Shown: positions 57,368 to 64,000 of the stretch, in pieces
Layout: each line of letters opens with the position of its first letter
How positions within the stretch are numbered: position 1 is the stretch's first letter
Origin: DASUPK01 sp963774305
GTDB taxonomy: Bacteria; Actinomycetota; Thermoleophilia; Solirubrobacterales; 70-9
Reading direction: 5' to 3'
DNA length: 64,000 bases
Assembly (NCBI GenBank): GCA_963774305.1
Contig: CAVZEM010000005.1
Location: forward strand, 253,164 to 317,163
Translations under genes and position numbers: made by a program
Notes under the pieces: model-generated
Told to the model about the DNA's origin: nothing
Database searches by the model: none
What the model saw: only the letters and a program-made list of their open reading frames with translations

Positions 57368-57514
57368 CTAGACGTCGAGCACGGCCCGCGCCCTCCAGAC
57401 GTCGCCGCGCCGCTCCATCTCCAAGTGGTGGTAGGTGACGCCCTTGACGAGACTCTGGGGCTCGGAGCGGTGACCGGCGAGCAGCGCGTTGACCGTCGTG
57501 CCGAAAAGGTCCAT
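57368..57514 (-). pseudogene. C-terminal remnant of an archease gene
   Basis: From ATG 57514 the frame reads DLFGTTVNALLAGHRSEP, then QSLVKGVTYHHLEMERRGDVWRARAVLDV and a TAG at 57370-57368. The LVKGVTYH...W.ARVVLDV pattern is the conserved C-terminal end of archease, the helper of RtcB RNA ligase. The acidic N-terminal two-thirds of the protein is absent. No rtcB gene is near. It is a truncated fragment, likely part of decayed island DNA. Confidence 0.7.
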
Positions 57515-57916
57515 CAACCTCTCGGCCCGTCGAAAGGACGGCAGCGAGTTCGACCTGCTCGCGGAGCGCCTGGGCGGAGGTCACCCGCTGGTCGCTGGGC
57601 GAGCCCGGCATGGGTAGCACCCTCCATTCGGCGAATCGGGGCGCATGCAATTCGAGGGGCGATGGCGGAGACGGCGCCCCGCGCTCGTGATGCCGGCGCG
57701 CCGTTCCACCCTATTCCTGACCAGAAAGCCCGGATCGTCACGACGATCCAGAGCCTCTGCGACCGATTCTCGCTCCGCCGGCAGCCGGATCGAATGGGTG
57801 GAAATCCCCATTTTGCGCAGGGAGTCCGGCGGCGAACCTAGTCAGACAGTTCTGCGACAGTCCAGGAGGGCGTTAAGGATCGCTGTTCGGATGTTTCCCT
57901 CTCATAGTCTCAATCG
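57515..57916 (+). other. Intergenic stretch without a supported gene
   Basis: About 400 bases between the archease remnant and the histidine kinase. Short open frames exist on both strands but none has a start with ribosome site or a recognisable protein family. It probably holds the promoter of the kinase-regulator operon; no clear -35/-10 pair or palindrome stood out. Confidence 0.5.
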
Positions 57917-58927
57917 GTGACCATGAAGCCGCACGAAACGCGGCAGGATCCAGGACGTCGCCGATACATCCCACTGTTCTGGCGTGTTTTCGCCCTCAAC
58001 GCCGCCGTGCTGGGCGCGGCGGTGGCGCTCACCGTGATCGTGCTGCCGCCCCATGTACTGGGGGCGGCGGCGGAGGAGGAGATCGCGATCTTGCTCACCT
58101 CGCTGGCCATCATGCTCGCGATCAACCTGTTTCTGCTGCGCCACGCCTTCGCCCCTCTTGAGCGGCTGACCGCGCTGATGCGCGAGGTCGACCTCCTGCG
58201 CCCGGGCCAGAGGGTGCCCGCTGAGGACTCCGCATCTGAGGTCATGGAGTTGGGCAGCTCGTTCAACGAAATGCTCGACCGCCTCGAGGCCGAGCGGCAG
58301 GAGAGCACAGGCCGAGCCCTCGCGGCGCAGGAGGCCGAGCGGCTCAGGGTGGCCCAGGAGCTCCACGACGAGCTGGGGCAGAGCCTGACGGCGGTTCTGC
58401 TCGACCTCGCCCGCGCCGAACGGCAGGCGCCCGAGCAGCTCAAGGGTCAGCTCCGCGGCATCCAGGAGGGGGTGCGAGCGGGCCTCGATGACGCCCGTCG
58501 GATCGCGCTCGAGCTCCGACCGGAGGCGCTGGACGACCTGGGGCTCGGGGCGGCGCTGCTGGTCCTCGCCGATCGCCTCGCCGACCGCGCCGGAATCGAG
58601 GTGGACCGGCGGATCGAGCGAGGCCTGCCCTCGCTCACCTACGAGCAGGAGCTGGTGCTCTACCGGATCGCCCAGGAGGCGCTCACCAATGTGGTCCGTC
58701 ACGCCGGCGCCAGCAGGGCAGAGCTCTCCCTGGCCCGGAACGGCGGAACGCTCGAGCTCAGGGTCCGCGACGACGGCCGGGGTCTTCAAGGCGAGTCGGC
58801 CGGAGGCGGGGGCGTCCGCGGGATGCGCGAGAGAGCCCTGATGGTCCAGGGAGAGCTTGAGATCGGCGAGCCTGAGGAGGGCGGGGTGGAGGTGGCGCTT
58901 GACCTGCCGATCGGGGAGCGGCCGTGA
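57917..58927 (+). CDS. NarL-type sensor histidine kinase
   Basis: The 336-residue protein has two membrane helices with a very short outer loop (FALNAAVLGAAVALTVIVL and ILLTSLAIMLAINLFLL), a HAMP linker, and HisKA_3 with RVAQELHDELGQSLTAVLLDLARAE (phospho-His in LHDE). HATPase_c with IAQEALTNVVRHAGASRAEL and VRDDGRGLQ follows. The tiny outer loop suggests it senses the membrane or an internal signal. The stop overlaps the regulator start by 4 bases. Start GTG 57917 or ATG 57923. Confidence 0.93.
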   Translation: MTMKPHETRQDPGRRRYIPLFWRVFALNAAVLGAAVALTVIVLPPHVLGAAAEEEIAILLTSLAIMLAINLFLLRHAFAPLERLTALMREVDLLRPGQRVPAEDSASEVMELGSSFNEMLDRLEAERQESTGRALAAQEAERLRVAQELHDELGQSLTAVLLDLARAERQAPEQLKGQLRGIQEGVRAGLDDARRIALELRPEALDDLGLGAALLVLADRLADRAGIEVDRRIERGLPSLTYEQELVLYRIAQEALTNVVRHAGASRAELSLARNGGTLELRVRDDGRGLQGESAGGGGVRGMRERALMVQGELEIGEPEEGGVEVALDLPIGERP

Positions 58928-59580
58928 TCCCGTTGAAGACGAAGATCTTGCTCGCGGACGACCACGCGGTGGTCCGCCGCGGGCTGCGCCTGGTACTCGA
59001 TGCGGAACCTGACCTGGAGGTGGTGGCGGAGGCCGGCGACGGCGCCGAGGCGGTCCGAGAGGCCCTTGACGAGAACATCGATCTCGCGGTGTTGGACGTG
59101 ACCATGCCGAGGCTCACTGGCCTTCAGGCCGCCGAGGAGCTCTCCAGGCGACGCCCTGAGCTCAGGATCCTGATCCTCTCTATGCACGACAACGAGCAGT
59201 ACCTCTTTCAGGCGCTCCGCGCTGGCGCCTCCGGCTATGTCCTCAAGTCGGCCGCCGATCGCGACCTGGTCGAGGCATGTCGCTCGGCGATGCGCGGCGA
59301 GCCCTTCGTCTACCCCAAGGGCTTGGCGGCGCTGATCCGCGAGTACCTGGAGGCGGCCAAGGAGGATGGGTCGCAGAGCGAGGACCCGCTCACGCCTAGG
59401 GAGGTCGAGGTCGTCAAGCTGGTCGCCGAGAGCTACACGACTCGCGAGATCGCCGAGGCGCTCGTGATCAGCGAGAAGACGGTCGAGCGCCACCGCGCGA
59501 ACATCCTCGAGAAGCTCGGTTTCCGAGATCGGGTCGAGCTCACCCGCTACGCGATCCGCCGCGGTCTCGTCGAGCCCTGA
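58924..59580 (+). CDS. NarL/LuxR-type response regulator
   Basis: The 218-residue protein has a receiver domain with ILLADDHAVVRRGLRLVLDAEPDL, phospho-acceptor Asp in LAVLDVTMPRLTG, and LKSAA. A LuxR-type HTH (LTPREVEVVKLVAESYTTREIAEALVISEKTVERHRANILEKLGF) follows. It is the direct partner of the kinase at 57917 by operon overlap and family type. The receiver and HTH motifs are intact, so it should activate or repress its targets after phosphorylation. Confidence 0.95.
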   Translation: MIPLKTKILLADDHAVVRRGLRLVLDAEPDLEVVAEAGDGAEAVREALDENIDLAVLDVTMPRLTGLQAAEELSRRRPELRILILSMHDNEQYLFQALRAGASGYVLKSAADRDLVEACRSAMRGEPFVYPKGLAALIREYLEAAKEDGSQSEDPLTPREVEVVKLVAESYTTREIAEALVISEKTVERHRANILEKLGFRDRVELTRYAIRRGLVEP

Positions 59581-59716
59581 ACACGGACTAAGACGCACCC
59601 GGCCGAGCTGGGGGTTCGAACTGCATGGATCTGGGTGGTATCCCCGATAGGCGGTTGGGGCATCGCGTGGGAGGCTCGAGTGCAGGCGAAACCGACACGC
59701 GAAACGGAGGCCGCAG

Positions 59717-60352
59717 TTGAGAACACTCACATACGACAACGCTCAGCCGGCCTCCGTTGACCGTGCCGAAGTCACCACGGTCGTGGTCGTCGATGACCAT
59801 CAGGCGGTGCGGATGGGGATCCAGATGCTGCTCGACGATGAGCCGGGGATCCGCGTCGTCGCCTCAGCCGGGTCCTACGACGAAGGACTTGAGGCGGCCG
59901 TGCGCCTCGCACCCGACATCGCGGTGGTCGACTATCACCTGCCCCAGCGAGATGGGCTGGCGCTGACCCGCAAGCTGGTGAGCGTGGCGAACCCGCCGCG
60001 CGTCTTGATCTTCTCCGCATACGCGGACCGGCGCCTGGAGCTCGCGGCGCTCTTGGCGGGCGCGGATGCCGTGCTCGGGAAGAACAGCCTCGGCCTGGAG
60101 CTCTGCTACCGGATCGAGGCCTTGACGCGCGGCGAGGGGCCGAGATTCTCGATCCCGACCGAGACGCTCGCCGCCGTCGGCGAGGAGCTGGAGATCGAGG
60201 ATCGACCGATCCTGGGCATGCTGGCCGCGGGGACCGACCCGGAGGAGATCGCCACCGTGCTCGGCCTGAGCCCGTCCGAGCTCGAGTCCCGTCGCTCGGC
60301 GATGCTCGACCGCCTCAAGGCGCCGCCAAGACTTACCGAGCCCCGAAGCTAG
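59717..60352 (+). CDS. Response regulator with divergent HTH
   Basis: The 211-residue protein has a good receiver domain (TTVVVVDDHQAVRMGIQMLLDDEPG, IAVVDYHLPQRDGLAL with the Asp acceptor, and LGKNSLG). The C-terminal helices (RPILGMLAAGTDPEEIATVLGLSPSELESRRSAMLDRLK) are only a weak LuxR-type HTH. It might bind DNA poorly or use a changed site. TTG 59717 has GGAGG 8 bases upstream. It is a second regulator beside the kinase-regulator pair and may compete for the same kinase. Confidence 0.85.
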   Translation: MRTLTYDNAQPASVDRAEVTTVVVVDDHQAVRMGIQMLLDDEPGIRVVASAGSYDEGLEAAVRLAPDIAVVDYHLPQRDGLALTRKLVSVANPPRVLIFSAYADRRLELAALLAGADAVLGKNSLGLELCYRIEALTRGEGPRFSIPTETLAAVGEELEIEDRPILGMLAAGTDPEEIATVLGLSPSELESRRSAMLDRLKAPPRLTEPRS

Positions 60353-60373
60353 TCCACCGAAAGGAGTCCAACC

Positions 60374-60637
60374 ATGCCCCAGATCATCGTGCAAGCCGCA
60401 CCGGGCGAGCGCCCGGGCCCAGTGACCCTTCGGGAGCGCGTCAACGGCAACGATCTGAACAGCGACCACTTCGCAGGCCAGCTGGTCGAGCGGATCGGCT
60501 GGGCGTTGCTCGACGCCGAGGACCTCGAGGAAACAGCCGACCACCTCGGGCGCGGACGGCGAGAGGCCGACCCCGCCTTCCGCGGAGAGGCAGGCGACGC
60601 TTTTCATGGCCCAGACCCAGCAAGAACCGATCGCTGA
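60374..60637 (+). CDS. Small conserved hypothetical protein
   Basis: The 87-residue product reads PQIIVQAAPGERPGPVTLRERVNGNDLNSDHFAGQLVERIGWALLDAEDLE, then a polar tail. ATG 60374 follows AAAGGAG. The first half looks like a beta-alpha domain, and no catalytic motif is seen. It sits between a response regulator and an SRPBCC gene. The function is unknown. Confidence 0.68.
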   Translation: MPQIIVQAAPGERPGPVTLRERVNGNDLNSDHFAGQLVERIGWALLDAEDLEETADHLGRGRREADPAFRGEAGDAFHGPDPARTDR

Positions 60638-60655
60638 GCCCGAAAGGAGCGAGAG

Positions 60656-61165
60656 ATGAGCCAGGCACAGGTGAACGACACGCGGCAGGCAATAGCCAGC
60701 GACACCGTCGTGACGATGCCGTCGGAGCACCAGATCGTGACCGAGAGGGTCTTCGACGCTCCACGGCAGTGGGTGTTCGCCGCTTTCAGCGACCCCGATC
60801 TGATCTCCGAGTGGTGGGGCCCTCGCAGGCTCAGGACGGTCGTCGAGCGGATGGATGTGAGGTCGGGAGGCGGTTGGCGATTCGCCTGCCACGACTCGAA
60901 GGGGCCGGTGGAGACCTTCAGAGGTACCTACGGCGAGGTCATTCCCCCTGAGCGCATTGTCCAGACCTTCGAGTGGGAGGGGATGCAGGGCCATCTCGTC
61001 GTCGAGACGACAACCTTCGAGAACCTCGATGGGTGCACGAAAGTCAGGACCACCTTCGGCTTTCCCACCCGCGAACAACGCGACCGCATGCTCGCCTCCG
61101 GCATGGTGAGCGACTCCTACGAGCGCCTCGACGAGCTGCTCGTAAGTCTCGGGTTCGGCTGGTAG
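60656..61165 (+). CDS. SRPBCC (AHSA1-like) family protein
   Basis: The 169-residue protein has the START/SRPBCC pattern of AHSA1 proteins. IVTERVFDAPRQWVFAAFSDPDLISEWWGPRRLRT opens it, then GGGWRFACHDSKGPVETFRGTYGEVIPPERIVQTFEWEG, and late helix SYERLDELLVSLGFGW. It binds a small hydrophobic ligand, and the family often appears next to ArsR- or stress-type regulators. ATG 60656 with AAAGGAG. The ligand is unknown. Confidence 0.88.
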   Translation: MSQAQVNDTRQAIASDTVVTMPSEHQIVTERVFDAPRQWVFAAFSDPDLISEWWGPRRLRTVVERMDVRSGGGWRFACHDSKGPVETFRGTYGEVIPPERIVQTFEWEGMQGHLVVETTTFENLDGCTKVRTTFGFPTREQRDRMLASGMVSDSYERLDELLVSLGFGW

Positions 61166-61191
61166 GGTCCGGCCCGCCGGCGGCGGTAGCG

Positions 61192-62250
61192 ATGACCTGG
61201 GAGCTCGGGCTGGCGCTGCTGCTCGTCGCCGCGAACGGCTTCTTCGTCGCGGTCGAGTTCTCGCTCGCACGCCTGCGCCCAACGCAGGCGGATGAGCTTC
61301 TCCGTCGCAGGAAGCCGGGGGCAAAGTCGGCGGCACACGCGGTGGAGCACATCGATGCGTATCTCTCCGCTTGTCAGCTCGGGATCACGATGGCATCTCT
61401 CGGGCTTGGCGCAATCGGAGAGCGAGCATTCCACCACCTGCTCGAGCCGGCGCTGGGCGACGCGGCGACGATCGCCGGGTTCGGCCTCGCGGCGGCGCTC
61501 GCCTTCTTGATCATCACCACCTTGCATGTGGTGATCGGTGAGCTCTCTCCAAAGAGCCTTGCGATCGCCCGTACGGCACCGGTCGCGCTGACGCTGACCC
61601 CAGTGATGAGAGTGTTCTATCTCTCGGCCAAGCCGCTGGTCGATCTCTTGAACTGGATGGGCAACCTACTCTTGAAGCCCTTCGGGGTGCCGCCGGCGTC
61701 GGAGTCCGGACACCAGCCCCACAGCGAGGACGAGCTCCGCGAGCTGCTGCGCGAGAGCTCGCGTGAGGGCCTGATCGAGCGAGAGGAGCAGGAGCTCTCC
61801 GACGCCGCCCTCGTCTTCGGGGACAGGCGCGCCGGGGATGCGATGACCCCGCGCGATCGGATCGACCTGGTTCTCACCACCGACTCCCTGCGCACGGTCG
61901 CCGAGCGGGCGATCACAACCGGCCGGACCCGGCTGCCGCTCTGCGAGCTGGACGGCGGGCTCGAGGCGGCCGTGGGCCTGGTGAACGCGAAGGACCTGTT
62001 GACCCTGGCGATCGACGATGTCGAGCTGCTCATGCCATCGATGCTCGCCAGGCCGCTCGGACACGTCTCGGAGTCGGCTCGCATCGACGAGGTGCTGCGC
62101 GAGATGCGGCGAAGGCGCGTCCACCTCGCGCTGGTCCACGACTCGAACGAGGTGGTGGTCGGCCTGCTGACGATGGAGGACATCCTCGAGGAGCTCGTCG
62201 GGGAGATCGAGGACGAGTTCGACCGAGGGGGAGCTGGATCCCCTTGCTAG
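61192..62250 (+). CDS. CNNM/CorC-type (hemolysin C-like) membrane protein
   Basis: The 352-residue protein has a DUF21/CNNM membrane domain with VAANGFFVAVEFSLARLR (conserved small-residue helix) and HVVIGELSPKSLAIA (the E-x-x-P-K motif). A CBS pair follows (SDAALVFGDRRAGDAMTPRDRIDLV, TRLPLCELDGG, VHLALVHDSNEVVVGLLTMEDILEELVGEIEDEFD). It probably transports Mg2+ or Co2+ or gates their loss. There is no C-terminal CorC_HlyC domain as in full-length relatives. It is convergent with terC. Confidence 0.9.
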   Translation: MTWELGLALLLVAANGFFVAVEFSLARLRPTQADELLRRRKPGAKSAAHAVEHIDAYLSACQLGITMASLGLGAIGERAFHHLLEPALGDAATIAGFGLAAALAFLIITTLHVVIGELSPKSLAIARTAPVALTLTPVMRVFYLSAKPLVDLLNWMGNLLLKPFGVPPASESGHQPHSEDELRELLRESSREGLIEREEQELSDAALVFGDRRAGDAMTPRDRIDLVLTTDSLRTVAERAITTGRTRLPLCELDGGLEAAVGLVNAKDLLTLAIDDVELLMPSMLARPLGHVSESARIDEVLREMRRRRVHLALVHDSNEVVVGLLTMEDILEELVGEIEDEFDRGGAGSPC

Positions 62251-63170
62251 GTGTCGGCGGCAAGTGCAGATCGTCGCTCCCGGCGCTCGGCGAGAGCCGA
62301 GGTAAGGATCGCCAGCGCCAGGGATCCCGCGATCACACTCAGGGACACGCCGAGCGGCGGGTGCCAGAGGTCCTCGAGCAGCATCTTCGCCGCGACGTAG
62401 CCCAGGATCGCCGCAAGAGCGAGATTCAAATGGCGGAACCTGGCAAGCAGGCGATCGAGCACGAAGTAGAGGCTGACCATGCCCAGCAGGCTGAAGGCGT
62501 TCGCGGCGAAGACCACGAAGGTGTCCCGAGTGACGGCGAAGATCGCCGGGATCGAGTCGATCGCGAACATCAGGTCGAAGGCCGCCACCGTGACGAGCGC
62601 AGCGAGCAGCGGCGTCGCCATCCGGCGCCCGTCCGCGATAGTGGTCAGGCGCGATCCGTCGTAGTCATCGGAGATCGGGATCGCGCGGCGAAGCAGGCGC
62701 ATCGCGAGGGTGGACTCAGGATCGATCTCCTCGCTGCCCTGCCGGGCGATCTTGACCGCGGTGAACAGGAGCAGGGCACCGAGCGCATAGGTGGCCGCCT
62801 CGAAGGCATCGAGCGCCGCCGCCCCGGCGACGATGAACACCGCCCGGAGAGCGATTGCGAGGCCGATGCCGCAGAGCAGCACCAGCCGGCGCTGCTCCTG
62901 CGGGACGGCGAAGAACGAGAGCAGCACCGCGAAGACGAAGAGGTTGTCGAGCGAGAGCGACTTCTCGATCAGGAAGCCCGCCAGGTACTCACCCGCAGCG
63001 CCGCTGTCACCGCCGAGCACCAGCAGGCCGGCGAATCCGAGGCCGACCGCCGTCCAGACGAGCGACCACACCAGCGCCGAGTGAAACGACGGAACGCCAC
63101 GTCCGCCGCTTCGGAGGTCAACTGCCAACGCGACGATGATGAAAACGGTGAGTGCGAACCAGGCGAGCAT
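62247..63170 (-). CDS. TerC/Alx-family membrane protein
   Basis: The 307-residue protein has about nine helices, with EKSLSLDNLFVFAVLLSFFAVP (acidic metal site, LSxDN) and AAFDLMFAIDSIPAIFAVTRDTFVVFAANAFSLLGMVSLYFVL (second site, DxxFAxDS). These are the paired repeats of TerC/Alx, which exports Mn2+ and is used in tellurite or metal stress. ATG 63170 gives MLAWFALTVF; the leader to 63212 is polar. No yybP-ykoY riboswitch could be made out upstream. It overlaps the CNNM gene by 4 bases. Confidence 0.93.
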   Translation of the reverse strand: MLAWFALTVFIIVALAVDLRSGGRGVPSFHSALVWSLVWTAVGLGFAGLLVLGGDSGAAGEYLAGFLIEKSLSLDNLFVFAVLLSFFAVPQEQRRLVLLCGIGLAIALRAVFIVAGAAALDAFEAATYALGALLLFTAVKIARQGSEEIDPESTLAMRLLRRAIPISDDYDGSRLTTIADGRRMATPLLAALVTVAAFDLMFAIDSIPAIFAVTRDTFVVFAANAFSLLGMVSLYFVLDRLLARFRHLNLALAAILGYVAAKMLLEDLWHPPLGVSLSVIAGSLALAILTSALAERRERRSALAADT

Positions 63171-63326
63171 CGAAGGCTCCTTCGAGGTCGTTGTCTCGAA
63201 GGTTTCGCCCACCCGCTCGCCGGGTCGACGCGCCGGGTCCGGAGGGGACCGTGTTGACGAACGCGCCGTCTTGCAGGGCTAGTTCCCTTGCGCACGGCGA
63301 GGTTAGCGCGTGCGAAAGGCTCTGCG

Positions 63327-63497
63327 GTGAATCTTCGGCGTAGGGAGTGGCTGCTGGCGACGCTGCTGTGCGCCTTCGTCATCGCGGTTGTCGCGGACAT
63401 GGTCCTCAGTGCAACCACGGGCGACGAGATTGCGCTAGGGGCCACCGTCTTGCTGACGGCGGTAACTACCCTCGCGGTCGCGTGGGCCCTTCGCTAG
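63327..63497 (+). CDS. Small two-helix membrane protein
   Basis: The 56-residue protein from GTG 63327 reads NLRRREWLLATLLCAFVIAVVADMVLSATTGDEIALGATVLLTAVTTLAVAWALR. A basic cytoplasmic start is followed by two membrane helices. Coding pattern and composition look real, but no family is recognised and there is no strong ribosome site. Confidence 0.5.
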   Translation: MNLRRREWLLATLLCAFVIAVVADMVLSATTGDEIALGATVLLTAVTTLAVAWALR

Positions 63498-63844
63498 CAG
63501 GGTGCCGCTGTGCAAGGACCGAGCGGGAGCCCTGTCTGCCACCACGTGGCCGGACACAGCAGATTCGGCTGGGGGCAGAAAGGTCGCTGGTTCAGATCCA
63601 GTTCGCCCCGAGACACACGCAACTGCTGTTACGGAGTGGGCCGGGCTCGACGCTTCGAAACCAGCTCGTTGCCTGTTGTGGCCTAACGGCTGACCGACCA
63701 CCGTGCGTCGGTGCGTCAAGAATCCGCGTGTTCGAGCCCACCTCGCTACGCACGAGCCCTGCTCATTTCAACACGCGGATTCTGCGGCGGATCCAGAATC
63801 GGCGTGCTCGGGTCTCCGAGAAAGCAGGGATTTACAGGGAGATC
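63498..63844. other. tRNA-fragment-rich intergenic region
   Basis: No protein gene is supported in these 350 bases. They hold a degenerate tRNA-Pro 3' half (63563-63611) and alternating copies of a GAATCCGCGTG-type core at 63720-63739 (direct), 63770-63782 (inverted) and 63796-63812 (direct, imperfect), just before the 60-bp repeat. The stretch looks like a worn integration site. Confidence 0.6.
63563..63611 (+). pseudogene. tRNA-Pro (GGG) 3'-half remnant
   Basis: The stretch CTGGGGG (anticodon loop with GGG), CAGAA, AGGTC and T arm GCTGG-TTCAGAT-CCAGT, then TCGCCCC and GA, matches the 3' half of a tRNA-Pro. The 5' half (a GGGGCGA-type acceptor and a D arm) is not found upstream. Stem pairing has one mismatch, so it is not a working tRNA gene. 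Like the tRNA-Met half, it is likely left by an element that used a tRNA end as target. Confidence 0.55.
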
Positions 63845-63904
63845 ATGCCGGAGGAGGGACTCGAACCCCCGACACGCGGATTATGATGACGGCGAGGAGG
63901 GGTC
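63845..63904 (-). repeat. 60-bp direct repeat, copy 2 (tRNA-Met 3' half)
   Basis: It is identical over 60 bases to 55579-55638, 8,266 bp away and in the same orientation. The tRNA-Met 5' half is again missing, and no matching terminator follows, so this is a second junction and not the intact tRNA gene. After it (63905-63990) comes a diverged copy of the flank found at copy 1, including GGGAGTTGGACGCAC. Confidence 0.85.
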
Positions 63905-64000
63905 AGCTGAGGGTGACTAAGGGGCCGACAGGCGTGCTGAGGTCGGCTCAGTTGGGCTCGAAGTCGGGAGTTGGACGCACAATTCGACGCACGGTTTGGA

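Noticed and set aside
59605..59660. Possible tRNA-like T arm (GGGGGTTCGAAC) downstream of the NarL-type regulator
   Set aside because: The bases after the loop (TGCAT) cannot pair with GGGGG, and no acceptor or anticodon arm is present.
63171..63330. yybP-ykoY manganese riboswitch in front of terC
   Set aside because: The conserved core and paired helices of that riboswitch could not be found in the leader; only a plain GC-rich leader is seen.
1..64000. CRISPR array
   Set aside because: No regularly spaced direct repeats of 25-40 bases with unique spacers were seen; the only repeats are the 35-bp and 60-bp pairs, low-complexity codon repeats and IS ends.

Overview
This window is about 64 kb of very GC-rich chromosomal DNA. 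Coding frames are dense, GTG and TTG starts are frequent, and stop/start overlaps of 1-4 bases are common. The gene set points to a high-GC actinobacterium: a WS/DGAT acyltransferase, an F420/deazaflavin-type (DDN-like) protein, a Rex regulator, an NhaA-thioredoxin fusion and a Lys-type membrane pyrophosphatase. My best guess is the Thermoleophilia/Solirubrobacterales, inferred from gene content and not proven. Nothing looks like a plasmid or a complete prophage.

Layout. 0.05-7.5 kb: membrane proteins (GAP family, K+ channel, two MFS carriers, a flippase-like protein), a cupin and VOC proteins, one of them a remnant. 7.5-15.4 kb: uvrA, small membrane proteins (DUF7144, DUF308), a ROK sugar kinase, a hexapeptide acyltransferase, a DUF389 protein and YjbQ. 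15.5-20 kb: a large broken membrane protein and the pantothenate operon DUF2520-panC-panD-panB. 20.3-25.3 kb: FmdB-type zinc ribbon, type-4 uracil-DNA glycosylase, then tsaE, tsaB, rimI and tsaD, which make the t6A tRNA modification, with a secreted protein and two sister lipoproteins between them. 25.3-34.1 kb: a redox operon (glutaredoxin-like, rex, GCS2-type ligase), H+-pyrophosphatase, an EAL phosphodiesterase, two TrkA-type subunits and an AIF-like flavoprotein. 34.1-34.9 kb: tRNA-Gln and a lower-GC HNH endonuclease gene behind a LexA-box palindrome. 35-45 kb: a heterodimeric ABC exporter, a Ser/Thr kinase remnant, a GGDEF protein, a DHA2 drug pump with a visible operator, and an ECF sigma factor. 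45-54 kb: an esterase with WS/DGAT, NhaA-DsbA, Lon, HxlR, a redoxin, a CBS protein and an orphan TIR-domain protein. 55.6-63.9 kb: a segment bracketed by a 60-bp direct repeat made from the 3' half of a tRNA-Met gene. It holds an IS481-type insertion sequence, ybaK, an archease remnant, a NarL-type two-component system, a CNNM/CorC protein and TerC.

Two themes matter for any reader. First, single-base frame breaks hit many conserved genes between about 9.6 and 34.1 kb (uvrA, panB, hppA, tsaB, yjbQ and others), mostly at short G or C runs. None was seen in confidently recognised genes from 34.2 to 64 kb. This looks more like a locally poor consensus than true gene death, so proteins there must be reconstructed across frames. 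Second, the accessory DNA sits beside tRNA genes or tRNA fragments. The best candidates for new biology are the orphan TIR protein at 53.3-54.2 kb, the LexA-box HNH gene at 34.3 kb, and the tRNA-fragment repeats that bound the 55.6-63.8 kb segment.
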